DNA of 64,000 bases. Source: Parascedosporium putredinis. Lineage: Eukaryota; Ascomycota; Sordariomycetes; Microascales; Microascaceae. Location: contig CASHTG010000008.1 in NCBI GenBank assembly GCA_949357655.1, positions 434,001-498,000 on the forward strand. Reading direction: 5' to 3'. The translations under genes were made by a program, and so were the position numbers. The notes under the pieces are model-generated. The model saw only the letters and a list, made by a program, of their open reading frames with translations, made no database searches and was not told the origin of the DNA. Of this stretch, positions 48,149 through 59,581 are shown in pieces (the stretch's first letter is position 1; every line of letters begins with the position of its first letter).

Positions 48149-48907
48149 ATGACTCGTATAAAATATCTACTCCTCCTCTTAGGAGCCCTCTGCACGTTTG
48201 TCGCAGCAGAGAGTATGTTTCTCCTTGCCCCCCCAACCTCCCTTCCCCGATCTGTCCCGGCCCTTTTTCCCCAACTCCCTTTTTCGCAAAGGGAGGCCAC
48301 GAAGAAGGAAAAAAGCAAAAGCGAAGAAAAACAAGAACTAACTCCAGGTCTCTCTCCCCCTTTTTTTTCTTTTTCGAACAGGTCTTCAAACATACTGCAA
48401 GTGCACTTGCTTCAAAAACAGCACCATCATCCCCTAAGTCCTCAACACCCCGACAACCAGTTACGCTCTCTCCCGCTCGACGACCGCTCCGCCAACTTCT
48501 TCTCCCCTGGTCCCGAGAAACGCGGCTCCAAGCTCTCGAAGCGCAATCCGTCGGCATGCTCCGGCTGCACCAAGGTCTTTTGTCGCGACCAGAACTTGCC
48601 CTTTTGCAAAGATGCCAAGGACGAGGACATGCAGACCATGTGCTTCCAGCGCGACTCTGTCAAGGATCGCTTCATCGTCTGGGGATTCATCCTCGGCGTC
48701 TTTGGCTTGCTCGGCTGGGCTGGGGCTCGAAAGATTATGGAGATTAGAGGGATCAGGGCCGCGGGGACCGGCACAAGGGGCGGGCGGTTCCTATCGACGG
48801 GTGGGCTGAGGAATTGGATGGAAGCCCTGACGTTTTTGGTAGAGGCGGAATCCCGTCTGGTGGCTACTTGCCCGATATTTGATTCAACATTTACCGGCGT
48901 TGCATGA
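48149..48907 (+). CDS. Cysteine-rich single-pass membrane protein, fungal, unknown function
   Basis: Exon 1 (48149-48212) encodes a signal peptide, MTRIKYLLLLLGALCTFVAAE. The intron is 48213-48381 and ends in a T-rich tract plus CAG. Exon 2 starts SLQTYCKCTCFKNSTII, and after a linker gives CSGCTKVFCRDQNLPFC and a further Cys (about residues 80-108). A hydrophobic segment, FIVWGFILGVFGLLGWAGA, spans about 118-137, and a short basic tail follows. Predicted topology is a lumenal or extracellular Cys-rich part and a cytosolic tail. A C4 run at 48431-48434 breaks the frame; with one C added the product is 196 aa. I recognise this layout from uncharacterised ascomycete proteins. No function can be assigned. 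Confidence 0.78.
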   Translation: MTRIKYLLLLLGALCTFVAAESMFLLAPPTSLPRSVPALFPQLPFSQREATKKEKSKSEEKQELTPGLSPPFFSFSNRSSNILQVHLLQKQHHHPLSPQHPDNQLRSLPLDDRSANFFSPGPEKRGSKLSKRNPSACSGCTKVFCRDQNLPFCKDAKDEDMQTMCFQRDSVKDRFIVWGFILGVFGLLGWAGARKIMEIRGIRAAGTGTRGGRFLSTGGLRNWMEALTFLVEAESRLVATCPIFDSTFTGVA

Positions 48908-49454
48908 CTGGTTAGGCTGGGGCGTTTTACGGTTCTTTTGGGGGGCAGCGGAAAGCTCTTCTCGCAACATCTTTTGAGAATATCACCCTTTTTGATGGGA
49001 TATAAGTATTTGCTGGCGCATGTTGCCCCGAGCATTGACAAGATAATGTCAAGAAAGATTACATATTCTCGTTTTCCTGGCTTGTTCAAGGCCCAGTGGT
49101 GACTTTGATAGAAGCGACTTCGATCTCTTTTGAAATGTGGATGCAAGTAGCTTCTTGATGAACATTCCTAACGCCTATAATCTTCTCATTCTACAAAGCA
49201 GCTTCAAATCCCAACTTTTCCTTCCCATTATTTGTTCCCGTCATCCCATGGAAGGCTTCGCCATAGCGACTCATCCACGTTTTTATGTAAAAGATAAAAC
49301 GACTTTTTCGTCATCCGATGCCGGTTTGGCAAGGATCATTCGTTGCTCAACCCTCTTCCCTGCTGTTCATATGGATATTTATGATCAAAAAGAAGACAAA
49401 AGGAAATGTAAAAACGCAAACGTGTAAGAAAAACAACGCTGAAATGCTCGAAAT
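48908..49454. other. Convergent intergenic spacer
   Basis: 3' flanks of the membrane protein gene (+) and the DAHP synthase gene (-). No gene or clear element seen. Confidence 0.5.
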
Positions 49455-50783
49455 CTAGTTGCCGTTGGCGGCATTCACGGTGCGGCGGGTGCGAATGGCC
49501 TCGGCGAGCTCCTCAAGGGTAGTGACGGTGCTCTCCCAGTTGATGCAAGCATCAGTGATGGAGACACCCTTTTGAAGGGCGGCAGGGCCTTCAGCGGGGA
49601 CCTTCTGGTTGCCTTCGTTGATGTTGGACTCGATCATGACACCAATGATGCACGTCTCTCCCTCACGAAGCTGCTCGGCGACGACGGAAGCGACCTTGGG
49701 CTGGTTGCGGTGGTCCTTGTTGGAGTTGCCTGATAGAGTCTCAAGTTAGTACGGTAAACGTTTTTAAGGCGAGCAAAAGGAAAAGAGAAAAAAAAGGCTC
49801 TTCGAACTTACCATGAGAGCAGTCAACCATAATGGCAGTCTTCTCGTTCTTCTTGATGAGGGCAGCCTTGGCAGCCTGGACGTTTTCCTTGTCAAAGTTG
49901 GGACCCTTGGTTCCTCCACGGAGAATGACGAAACCGTGCTCGTTACCCTTGGTGCGGGTAATGGCAGCGAGGCCCTGCTTGGTCACACCCATGAAGTGGT
50001 GGCAAGCAGCGGCGGCACCAATGGCGTCAATAGCAACGCCGAGGTTTCCGTCAGTTCCGTTCTTGAAGCCGACGGGGAAGGAGAGACCAGAGGCCAGCTC
50101 ACGGTGAAGCTGGGACTCGGTGGTGCGGGCACCAATGGCGCCGACGGAAATGAAGTCGGCAAGGAACTGGGGGAGATGGTGTCGAGCATCTCGCTCGCAA
50201 TGGGCATGCCGGCGGCAGTCAAGTCGCTGAAGAGCTGCCTAGACACGCGGAGGCCCTTGTTAATCTTGAAGGTCTGGTCGATATCAGGGTCGTTGATCAA
50301 CCCCTTCCAGCCGACGGTGGTGCGGGGCTTCTCGAGGTAGGCGCGCATGACGATGCACAGGTCATCGGAAAGCTTGGAGGCCAGCGCCTTGAGGCGTTCG
50401 CAGTACTCGAGGGCAGTAGCAGGGTCGTGAACGGAGCAGGGCCCAACAATGACGAGGAGACGGTCATCCTCGCCCTGGATAATGGCGGCAGCGTCCCGAC
50501 GACCGTTGACGACGGTCTCAAGGGCAGGCTGGGTCATGGGGATCTCGGAAGCGAGGAGGGCAGGAGGGATCAAGGGATCCTGGCCGAGGACTAAGAGGCC
50601 GAATGTTAGCACATATTTCGTTGGGCACACATGCCGGGGAAGCGGGGAGAATCCCGTCCTGGCCCAGGCAGGGCGCGTAGACACGGATACTCCCTACTGC
50701 AACTATGCTTCGTGTAGGAAGAAAGAAAAAGACTTACCTCTGGTGTCATCGGCCTGCATGGGGGTGATTTCGAGGCCGGGCAT
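49455..50783 (-). CDS. 3-deoxy-7-phosphoheptulonate (DAHP) synthase, ARO3/ARO4 type
   Basis: Catalyses the first step of the shikimate pathway, condensing phosphoenolpyruvate and erythrose 4-phosphate, in the cytosol. The ATG at 50783-50781 gives MPGLEITPMQADDTR, joined over intron 50591-50737 to VLGQDPLIPPALLASEIP. Hallmark class I (AroFGH/ARO) blocks follow: VIVGPCSVHDP (about residue 66), MRAYLEKPRTTVGWKGL (about 100), GARTTESQLHRELASGL and GFKNGTDG (170-200), HHFMGVTK, ILRGG and DCSHGNSNKDHRNQP (about 275, split by intron 49730-49811), then MIESNINEGNQ and SITDACI. The G5 run at 50169-50173 lacks one base; restored length 366 aa, the normal size. Yeast has Phe- and Tyr-inhibited isoenzymes; which type this is cannot be told safely. 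Confidence 0.96.
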
Positions 50784-53700
50784 GGCTGCGGTATTGTGTG
50801 TGATGGTTGGGTATTTGGTATAAGAGACGCAAAGGAAGACTCGGGCGCTTGCAACGTTGCTCAAAGAGGAGGAGTGTGGACTTTTGGGGAGAAAGGAAGG
50901 GCAGATGAGGGATGAAGCAAGGAATGATATAGAATAGACAATGTGGGGAAATGGAGAAGCTTTGGAGGGCGAGACCAGGGTAGAAATAGTAGCTCGTGAA
51001 TGAGTCAATAGACGGGGAACGCGAACAAAAGTCGGGTTCGGGGAAGTGGTTTAAAATTTTGGGAGAAAAAAAAGTCAAGCAAGGCGATAATAGGGAAAAG
51101 TGTGCTTAAGCTAGCATCGGAGGGTCCTCGGAGGTCGCCCTCCGTTGTACCTCCACGGCGAATTTTGGCAGGGAAGGTACGAAGGAGGAGGAAAGCCAAC
51201 GCCTGGAGGCAAAGGTATTGCTGTACTTTTCGGGGCACATGGCAAAGAACGGATGGGAGCCAATCTTTTGCCCACACACACATATTTTCGTTTGCTATTC
51301 CTGCGATGGGAAACCTGCCGTTCCGTTCCACAGACCTCGTCCTTGAGAGCGAGCCTCGAGAGCGTGAGATTATGCGAAGCAGCTGTTGGACGTAAGAGTC
51401 GAGAGGACGACGGAGCACTATCGTGGATATGAAGCGGACCACGTACGTCTTTGGTCGGCGGTTTTTGACCACTCCTCCGCCACAAGTTTATGTGATAAAA
51501 CCTTGATTTACATTCAAAGTACCTCTCCCGATCGCCCTCATTGTCTCTTTTCTACTTCACACCAAGCCAAGCATCGTGGCTTGCTTCACAGCTCTCCTCT
51601 ATCTGGGAAGAAAAAAAAAGGTGATGGGCGATGGCGGGGTAGTCAATTGGGGGTACAACTAGATATTCGCCTGGAAGGCACGGGTTGGTATTAGCGCAGA
51701 TGGCGGGGTAGGCACAGCCTTTTGATCCCTGCACAGAAAGGACAGTCGTGTTCTTTGCTATTTTCGTGCCTGACACACCCACCTTGGATTTTTCTCACCG
51801 CCTCCGCGATCCATGACATGTGGTGCCAACTTTGAACACTATCACAGGATAAGCCATGGAGCATCTATTGATCACATCGCCGCTCGTCCACCATGCAGAT
51901 TTAGTGGTGATTCCAGCATGTCTACTTGCGGTCCAATTCGCTCTCAAATAAGCAGAGGGGCCTGAATCGGCAGAGTTGTCCAGCCGAATTTGACCAGAAT
52001 GGATACTCAACTTGCTCTCGTCTCGGGAAAGTTTGGTGATTGTGGATTATCCTGCCCTTTTACCTGTGTCCTGATTCGTGGGAGCTGATGGCCGCGTCCG
52101 CTCAAGGCCGGGAACCAATCCATCCCACCACCCTCCACCAGCAGGACCCTCATCTTGTGCCCACGACCGGCGGAGCCCGAGGCCAGGGGCGAGTTAGGGT
52201 GCTGACTAGTCTCTACGTCGTGGGGTACAGCTAAAATCGAAGCCCACGACCCCCAAGGAGAATTTCCTAATCTGGGGGCTAGCACCCATCCAGAGATCCG
52301 GGGTATATCGCTTCGCCTGCGCGCCGAGTTTGACCAAGTTGTCAAGGCTTGTGTGCCTCGATATTTTTCTTTCTTTTTTTCGTTTCCCTTTCGCTCGTCA
52401 TCCACGTGAAGGATTAATCTTGCTTGAAAAAAATACCAGACAGGGTTCCAGTTTAGAAATGAACCGGTAATGGCCCTGGTTGGTTGCGGGGCTATATACG
52501 AGATGTTTATTTGAACGGAGGGGCAAAGGCAAAGAAAGGAAAAAGGAAACGAGAAGGCGAAGCATGCCCCATCGTGGCGAGAGGGATCGTCCGTCTCTTC
52601 GAGCTCTTTGACACCACTATGGTAGATGGTATTGGACGCCCCTGGCTGACGCTGGCGCTAGGGGTTGCTGCTACGCCGTGAAAAGCATCCGACCCGACCG
52701 ACCGCCGCATCCGAGGCAGAAGATGAGGAATTTTCGCCGGATTAGTGGAGAGTCGAGAAGAGATTGATGGCTGGCCTTGGCCGAAAAGGCTTTTGGGGTG
52801 CTACGTCGTGGGTCTCAATTGATCAATCACAGGGTGGCTATTGTCACTGGAGAGCCACTAGCCGAGGGTGTTTCCCCAGAGTCCAGGGGACTAGCTAGCT
52901 CTCTTCAACGTTGTGAGTCACCAGCTGCTGCTTCATGGGCTGGTCACCTCCAAGGCGACGAGATGCTGGCTGGGAAAAGGAAGCCTTCAGTTATCTAGCG
53001 TCCCATTCCCCACCGGCCGGGGTCCTTAGAGCGAGGATGATGCGGCCTTCTCGCCGACAGCTCGGCATCGTGAGCTTTTCCCAGCCATCTAAACTCCTAG
53101 ATCCCTCGAGGTCAAGGATCTCGAGCGGGCCATTCCGGAGACGTCTCCCGGGCTTTCTTCGTCCAAGTTCAGCTTAAGGGGCTGTCTCGGAGATTTGCTC
53201 CTCAACTCGATCGTCCGCACAAATGCATGTTCCTGCAGACTGATGATGTTCTGACTGATGGGAGAAAGAAGCAAAGGGATGGACACAGGGACTTCTGTTG
53301 CCCCTTTCCCCCTCGAAGGATCTTTGTTATTCTCAGCGACGGAACCGCATTGTGGCAACGCTCTTTGAAAATATAAACATTCCTGGGTGAAGCGCGGGCA
53401 CAAGCCGTCAGGAGAGGCCACGGCGAAGCGCATCCACCCAGACGGCCTCACAAACATTCATCATGAAGCAATTCTGAAACCAATGGCCTTCGATCCCCAA
53501 GGAAACGGACCGTCGAGAGCTGAGATGCAACGTAGATCATAGCGCCCGCTGTATGACACATGCGAGGCTTCTCTTTGCCTCCCTTCATACAGCTGGCCCT
53601 GGTGCACACTTTCACAGAAAACCAATAAATTTTATCGTTCGTAAAGAAAGGCAAAAGGTGAGGGCTGCGGAATGGACTCACGACTCCCGTTATCTCCTGT

Positions 53701-55043
53701 TTGTCCGGCTTACCTCGAAACTCGGAGCATCATTTGACAGTGGGATCGGTATCTATCCTTCCAAGTATTTTGGTTCCTCGTTGCAGATGACTGGGCCTAG
53801 AGAGGGGATCCGTTTATGATCTACCCCTCGGAGCGCAGGAGGCGTGAATCGCCAGTCATTGCGAGCCTCCCCTGCGCAACTCCTCATCCTCACTTGACAT
53901 TGATTCCATGCCCTCGGTCTCATTTTATCGACTGGTCGAGAATCTGCTCTCGACCGGGTTTTGTTTTGGTCACAAACGACGTGCCTGGGGGTGCTTCGGA
54001 AAAAAGGTGTTGATGATTTGATGCGTCCGTCTACCAGAGTGCATTAACCTTGAGATGGGTCCTGCCTAAACCAGCTTGGATTTCCCTACCATTCTTGTCT
54101 TGTCGGATTTCTGTGAGCGTGCTGCGTGGCGGCACTTCCTTCCATCACGTCTTTCCAGCTGGAAAGAAGCGCGATCGGGCGCTCACTTGAGGCGATGGCT
54201 GGAGCCTCTAGTTTGTCCAGTCCCAACAGTGACGACACTGTTCAGCCCAAGACAGCAGGCGGACACTAAAAGTGCGGGCATCGAATCAGGCGGTTTACTG
54301 GCTCTGTCACATCCCTGCAGGTGGTTCTGAATCTGGGCAGCTTGTTGCACCACCATCGTGCGCTCAGTTCCTCCTTCTCCAGGCTGCTCCTGCCCCTCAA
54401 CGGTTTCGCTGGTCGGCCGCACGGCTTCCCCTTCCTTCTTTTTTCCCCCGCCGCTTGCCCTGATCGTGAGACCTTTTCCTGTTTTCTCCTTTGTTCTGAT
54501 TTCCTCCTTCTTTTCGTATTTTGTATTTGGATTGTAAACATAATTCTCCCTCCTTTTTCCCTATCCAATTATGCTCATTTGATTTTCGAGAAGAATAGAA
54601 GGCGCGCCCCCTTTCTAATTCTCGGTGGCTGAAATCGACTCCAACCACGCTATTATTCCCGCCGGCTGCCTGCTGATTCGGCTTCTCGACTGGGCTGGGC
54701 AGGATCCGATTTGGTACACTTGTCGCTCCACTTCTCCCATCAGCTCGACGACTGTGCGAGGCACAAGGTTGGCCTCGTGGGCCGAACGACGCTCCTTCTT
54801 GTTCACCTCAACCATTATCTCCCAACCCTTTCGAACATTACTTTGAATACTCTCGAGGATCCTCTCTCCTTTTTGCCTCGACCTTTATCGTGTGCTGTGA
54901 CTTGTCTCATTTTTCTTTTTCTTCCCCTCTGTCGTGGCACCTTGGATTTGCGATTGGCCGTGACTTTCCCCGCCTTTCGCTTCAATCACGCCGAACAACC
55001 CGGATATCTACCACTCTCTTTACGCGCTCAATCTACCGCCACA
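50784..55043. other. Intergenic region, nothing recognised
   Basis: 4.3 kb between two divergent genes. The first 300 bases are purine-rich on the + strand, that is, a C/T-rich leader for the minus-strand DAHP synthase. The last 350 bases are C/T-rich on the + strand and probably the leader of the gene at 55044. In between, only unsupported short open frames. Confidence 0.45.
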
Positions 55044-56074
55044 ATGCACCATTCGCCTACTGACGATATGGCGGGACTGCTGAACCCCTCGAAAAAGCAT
55101 GCGAGGGAAGAGCTGGAGGACCCGGCAGCGTACGGCTCCTCTAGCTTCGGTGAACATCGGAATGTAAGGCCAGCACAGGTTCTGGGTTGTTTAGACTGGC
55201 ACATTTCCTAGATATCTAACAGACGATTGTAGAAACGCATCATGTCCGGCACGATAGAATCTGCGAAGCGATGGTCTGGGCCGCCAGCATTTCCGACAAC
55301 CACCAGTCTCTTCCTCGACACGTCCGGTGTCGGAAATGCAGTCAGCCAGGACGACATGTACATGGACATGGACCTGCAATGTCCCGAACCCAACGAACAA
55401 TTCCAGAGTATTCTCGAGCCTGGCCCCTTCCACCCCGAACCCCTGGCGGCTAACCTGGCCGGTCGCATACCCACACCCATTCAGCCCAGCTTTAGGAATC
55501 AGGGAGGGGATCGCAGTGGGAGGAAGGAGCTCGCGCCGACCTGCATCGTCCGAAGGGCATCAACAGCATGCCGAATCACGGCTTCGGCCACCCTGTCGCT
55601 CCTGACCAGGCCGTGCCACGTACTATGGGCTCCGACGACTGGAGTAGTGTGCGAAACCGACGCCTCCCGTCGCCCATCAGCGAAGGCGAAGACAGCCCCT
55701 TCATCCATCCCGTTGGCGCGGACTCGCCGGACATGGTTCTTGACAGTGGTTTCACGACGAACCTTGCCCATAGACTTGCCTCCCAAGTGTCCATCTCGAC
55801 CCCCTGCGACGTTGGCCAAGACCCCATGGCAAATGTTCACCCCGAGCATATGCAATCGGGCGCTGGCGCGGATTTGCCTGGTACGATTGACTTGGCTGAT
55901 ATCCCGACAACACCTCCTCAAGGTCGCAAGGGTCATATTCGATCGCGCCATACTATCAACTCGTGGACGTGGCAGCCTGGCATGAAGAAAAGCTTTAGTA
56001 TGGGCTACAGGACGGATTGCGAAAAGTGTCGCCTAAAGGTTCCGGGCCACTTCAACCATATCATCATCTCTTAG
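55044..56074 (+). CDS. Conserved filamentous-fungal protein of unknown function
   Basis: Exon 1 (55044-55163) encodes MHHSPTDDMAGLLNPSKKHAREELE. The intron is 55164-55232 (69 nt, GTAAGG to TAG). Exon 2 opens KRIMSGTIESAKRWSG and runs through a Pro/Ser-rich, probably disordered middle (IPTPIQPSF, SPISEGEDSPF) to a conserved-looking C-terminus: RSRHTINSWTWQPGMKKSFS, then GYRTDCEKCRLKVPGHFNHI. A G4 run at 55506-55509 breaks the frame; one added G gives 320 aa. The basic HARE/KRIM and RKGHIRSRH patches suggest a nuclear protein. The C-x2-C plus C-terminal His could bind metal, but with only two Cys this is weak. I recall similar C-termini in hypothetical ascomycete proteins; no function known to me. 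Confidence 0.75.
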
Positions 56075-57016
56075 GAGAGGGGATGGGGGTCGGCCGAAGA
56101 TGCTCTGGTTTCTAATAATGGACGACCCGCACAGGAGTCGCGTCCACGAACGAGATCAGCGAACTGGACAAATTGTTGGTGATCTTCTGTTCCCTCTTTA
56201 CATCCTTGCCTTTTTTGTTCTTCTTTCTCTTACTTCAATTTGTGTTATTGGTCTCTTCTTCTCCTTTTGGGACCTGGCGTTGGTAGCGGCGTTTGTATGG
56301 CCATGGGTGGGAACGGTGCCTTTCTGCTTTGATTCACTCCTTAGATTGGATACCAGCTCCATGTAGCTGCATTGAAAGGGTAACAGGTAACAGGTTGGGG
56401 AGATTCATTGCGGATGGTTAGGAAAACCATCCGAGCGTTCCTTTTTCTTTTTGTTTCTTTTTCTTTCCGGTTCCGCTCCTTTATCTTTCGGTGGCGATAC
56501 TAGATTGTCTATCCCCCATGCGTTTCCCTCCTCAATCTGGATCGTACGCTGGCGCCTTGAACAGGCAGTTTTCTTTTCTCCCCTTTCAGCTCTCGTCTGC
56601 TATTCTCATTCCTGAACATAGCCTTTAAGCAATCCGTAGCAGATGCAATACAGAAAATCATCAAGCTCATTTTCCGTACTCAAGGGGTGGGGTTTGGTCA
56701 GACAACGGCGGGCACAGCACATGCTTTTGATCAAGTTATTATTTTACTGGAAGCTGGGTTGGTTTTCCTTCAAAGGGTAATGCACCTTCCATACGCCGTC
56801 TAAATGTAGCCAGTCTACATGTACAGAAATGGATCTATAATACAGCAGCATCATACTCGTTCCACTACTCTCGTCGGTTTTCTGCGACTTGCCGCTTAGA
56901 GAACCCTCATCGGCCGGCTATCCGGGATCTTGTATTGTGTTCCCCGGTGCCCTTTGCTCCCTTATCTTTACTCAGCAGTCTGTCTGCTTAACAACACTTG
57001 ATTGCTTCCCCAACGC
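56075..57016. other. Convergent intergenic spacer
   Basis: 3' flanks of the gene at 55044 (+) and the COX14-type gene (-). T/C-rich stretches at 56200-56270 and 56440-56470; no further gene seen. A + strand open frame at 56100-56366 is hydrophobic only because of its T-rich sequence. Confidence 0.5.
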
Positions 57017-57858
57017 TCACCAAGGCTTCCACCAGCTCTTGCCGGAGCCCTGCTTTGCCGCGCCAGTCTCCAGACCTAGTTGATCCAGGGGCCCACCATT
57101 CCGCTGATTCGCCTTTTCCTGTTCGAACGCGCCCCTGACCTTGTTTCGGAGCTCCTCGGCCTTGGCGGGGAGACGCCGGTCTGCTGAGCCTTGACTTGGG
57201 CGTCGACCTGATCCCATATGGATTGGGACTGGTCCTTTTGCGCCTGGGAGGCACCGGGTCCGGAGAGGAGCGGGGGCAGCCTCTGGCCCGTCCGGTCGGC
57301 CTCGCGGATGGCTTCTTCGACGAGGCGGGCCTGCTCCTCGGTGGCGCTGCCGTTGAGGAAGGCGAGGCGCGCGGAGTCGAGGGCGTCGTGCTCGATTCGC
57401 CTCTGGGCTTCCATGAAGTCTTCGCGGCGCTTGCGGTTGTATTTGAGCATGTCCATGACGGCGTAGACGCTGAACACGCCGGCGATCACTGGGAGGAAGA
57501 GGGAAAGCGTTAGCCTGGTTTGCAATGGACAAGTGGAAGAAAAAGGGAGAGAAGAAGAACAAAAGGAGGCAAAAGGAGAGAGGATAAACGTACCAGTGAA
57601 TCCGATAAGGCCGGCCAGCGTCGCCTTGTGCATCACATCAAACACCTTCCTACCGCCCTCCGTGATACGATCATACCTCGAGATCGGCGCGTTCCTTGCC
57701 GCCAAATGCGCTGCTCTTAACCGAGCAACTCGCTGCTCGAGGGTCTCGCCAACGGGGCCAGCATTGGCCGCCGCCGAAGTTTTAGACTTGGGTTGTGGAG
57801 TCGTGGAGGTGAAGCGCGTGGCGTCACTGACGCTCCGCGGACCCGATCGGGAGCTCAT
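57017..57858 (-). CDS. COX14-type cytochrome c oxidase assembly protein (fungal long form)
   Basis: The ATG at 57858 opens MSSRSGPRSVSDATRFTSTT, a Ser/Thr/Arg-rich presequence-like N-terminus. The core RYDRITEGGRKVFDVMHKATLAGLIGF, then (after intron 57489-57593) VIAGVFSVYAVMDMLKYNRKRR, holds one transmembrane segment at about residues 80-103. This arrangement matches the fungal family I know as 'cytochrome oxidase c assembly' (COX14-like), inner-membrane proteins involved in complex IV biogenesis. A helical EAQRRIEHDALDSARLAFLNG and a basic tail ending GKSWWKPW follow; the stop is TGA at 57019-57017. The GGGG run at 57167-57170 lacks one base; restored length 245 aa, much longer than yeast Cox14. 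It is divergent from eL13. Role is inferred from family only. Confidence 0.7.
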
Positions 57859-58491
57859 CGTATGTCGGCCTGGAGACGAATGAGCAGAAGGTCCCCTTAT
57901 TTTGTGCGTGGCGGAGACACAGAGAAGGCGAGACTATTCGAAAGGTCGGAGGGGGAGAGTGGGGGAATTTTCTCTTCGCGAAAAAGAAGGGTCCTTTTGG
58001 CAGGCGGGTGGGATATCACGACACGGAAAATGTCATGAGATTTTACCAAGCTCTGCTCGCGAGAAGTTCCGCTGAGGTCGCGTCCGATTGGTTCGGAAAT
58101 TTGTCGGATGGTGCAGTGGCTGATGAGGCTGGAAGCCACAGTGTTCTGTGGCTGAGAAGGCTTTTGAGAGGTCTCTGGAGACTCTTCAGTTTTGGTGTAG
58201 AGGGGTTCGGTGAGGGCCTATTTCACGTGACTTTGTACTGCCTGGTGTGTTGCGGCGATGCGTTTGAAGTGCCCTGCCAGCATTGTGAGCAGCCCACCCC
58301 ACTTTGCAGGGCGGGCAAGAGTTGACCGGCAGAAAAAAAGGTACGTACCCGCATAGGGTTTCGTGCCCACCAAAGAATTTGCTTCGGGTGGACTGAACAT
58401 CAAATCTAATCTTCGAATCTTTTCCCAATTGCCCTCTCGACATCACCAACCACACTTCCACGCCCAAAGTGATTGATCGTGAACCGGCACA
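57859..58491. promoter_or_regulatory. Divergent promoter between COX14-type gene and eL13
   Basis: 633 bp between the two start codons. An inverted CCAAT box (ATTGG in CCGATTGGTTCGG) lies at 58087-58091. The 40 bases before the eL13 ATG are C/A-rich, typical of a leader. No other motif is recognised. Confidence 0.5.
58087..58091 (-). promoter_or_regulatory. CCAAT box (minus strand) in divergent promoter
   Basis: ATTGG on the + strand, about 230 bp upstream of the COX14-type start and 400 bp upstream of the eL13 start. The distance to the mitochondrial gene fits HAP/CBC sites; binding is inferred. Confidence 0.35.
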
Positions 58492-59581
58492 ATGGTACGA
58501 CAAATTTGCCCTCTCTCGTATGCCAAAAGACATCAAGAAGAGAAATCTAACGGAATAATTCAATTATAGGCGATCAAGCACAACCAGAAGCTCATCAGCA
58601 CCCGTAAGCATGCATCGGCCCTCAACCCTCAACGGGAGAAAAGTCTTGGGGACACTTTTGGTGGGCTGACTTGAAAAAACCATAGATCTCCGAAAGGACT
58701 GGCAGCGCCGGGTTCGAACCCACTTCGATCAGGTACGATTGATCCAGCCCATCGAGAAAGCCACGATTTGTTGTCGAAGTCGATCAGTCTTTTTTTTCCA
58801 AGACCTTTTTCGCGCGAAGACCGAGCCGTGTTTAGAAGCTTTCCTCAGTGCATCGCAATGTGTTCTAACGTATGATGGAAATCTAGCCCGGTGGCAAGGT
58901 CAGGCGTCGGGACGCTCGCAGGGCTAAGGCCGCCGCTGTTGCCCCCGTCCTACCGACCTTCTCCGACCCGTCGTCCGATGCCCTACCATCAAGCACAACC
59001 GCCGTGTCAGGGCCGGCCGTGGCTTCACCCTTGAGGAGCTCAAGGTATGCACTCTCTCCGCGATGGGCGGCTGAAGACTTCGGGATTTGTTTTCGTTGGC
59101 TCCAAAGCCGCCCACGTGCGCCTCTAAAACGCCTAATGCCCATCCATCAGGAAGGGCACCTCGGTATATCAGTTCTAACCTTTTTGCTCTGTTAGGCTGC
59201 TGGCGTCTCTCGCCTCTATGCCCCCACTGTCGGTATTGCCGTCGACCACCGCCGCCAGAACACCTCTGAGGAGTCCCTGGCCGCCAACGTCGCCCGCTTG
59301 AAGGAGTACCTCAACCGCGTTATCGTCCTCCCCGCAGGGTCAAGAAGGGCGACTCCAAGACCGACCTCAGCAAGGTCGAGACCGTCACCTCCATCTCCGC
59401 CGCCCTCCCCATCGCCGTCGCCGACAAGACCATCAAGGAGATCAAGAGGAGCGACCTCCCCGCCGCTATCGAGGGTGGTGCCTACAGGAAGCTCAGGCTC
59501 GCCCGCAGCGACGCCAGGCTGGCCGGTGTCAGGGAGAAGCGCATCAGGGACAAGGCCGAGGCCGAGGCTGCCAAGAAATAA
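58492..59581 (+). CDS. rpl13: 60S ribosomal protein eL13
   Basis: A structural protein of the large cytosolic ribosomal subunit. Exons are 58492-58494 (ATG alone), 58570-58603, 58686-58732, 58887-59044 and 59196-59581. The joined product begins MAIKHNQKLISTHLRKDW and has the family blocks QRRVRTHFDQPGGKVRRRDAR, RPVVRCPTIKHNRRVRAGRGF, APTVGIAVDHRRQN and SLAANVARLKEY, ending KAEAEAAKK. Two C runs (58942-58946 and 59330-59333) each lack one base; restored length 209 aa, normal for eL13. Four introns crowd the 5' half, and the first directly follows the start codon, a common layout for fungal ribosomal protein genes. Confidence 0.96.

Noticed and set aside
58711..58723. Perfect tRNA B-box-like sequence GGGTTCGAACCCA
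   Set aside because: It lies in an eL13 coding exon (codons for R-V-R-T-H). No matching A box, acceptor stem or anticodon arm fits around it.
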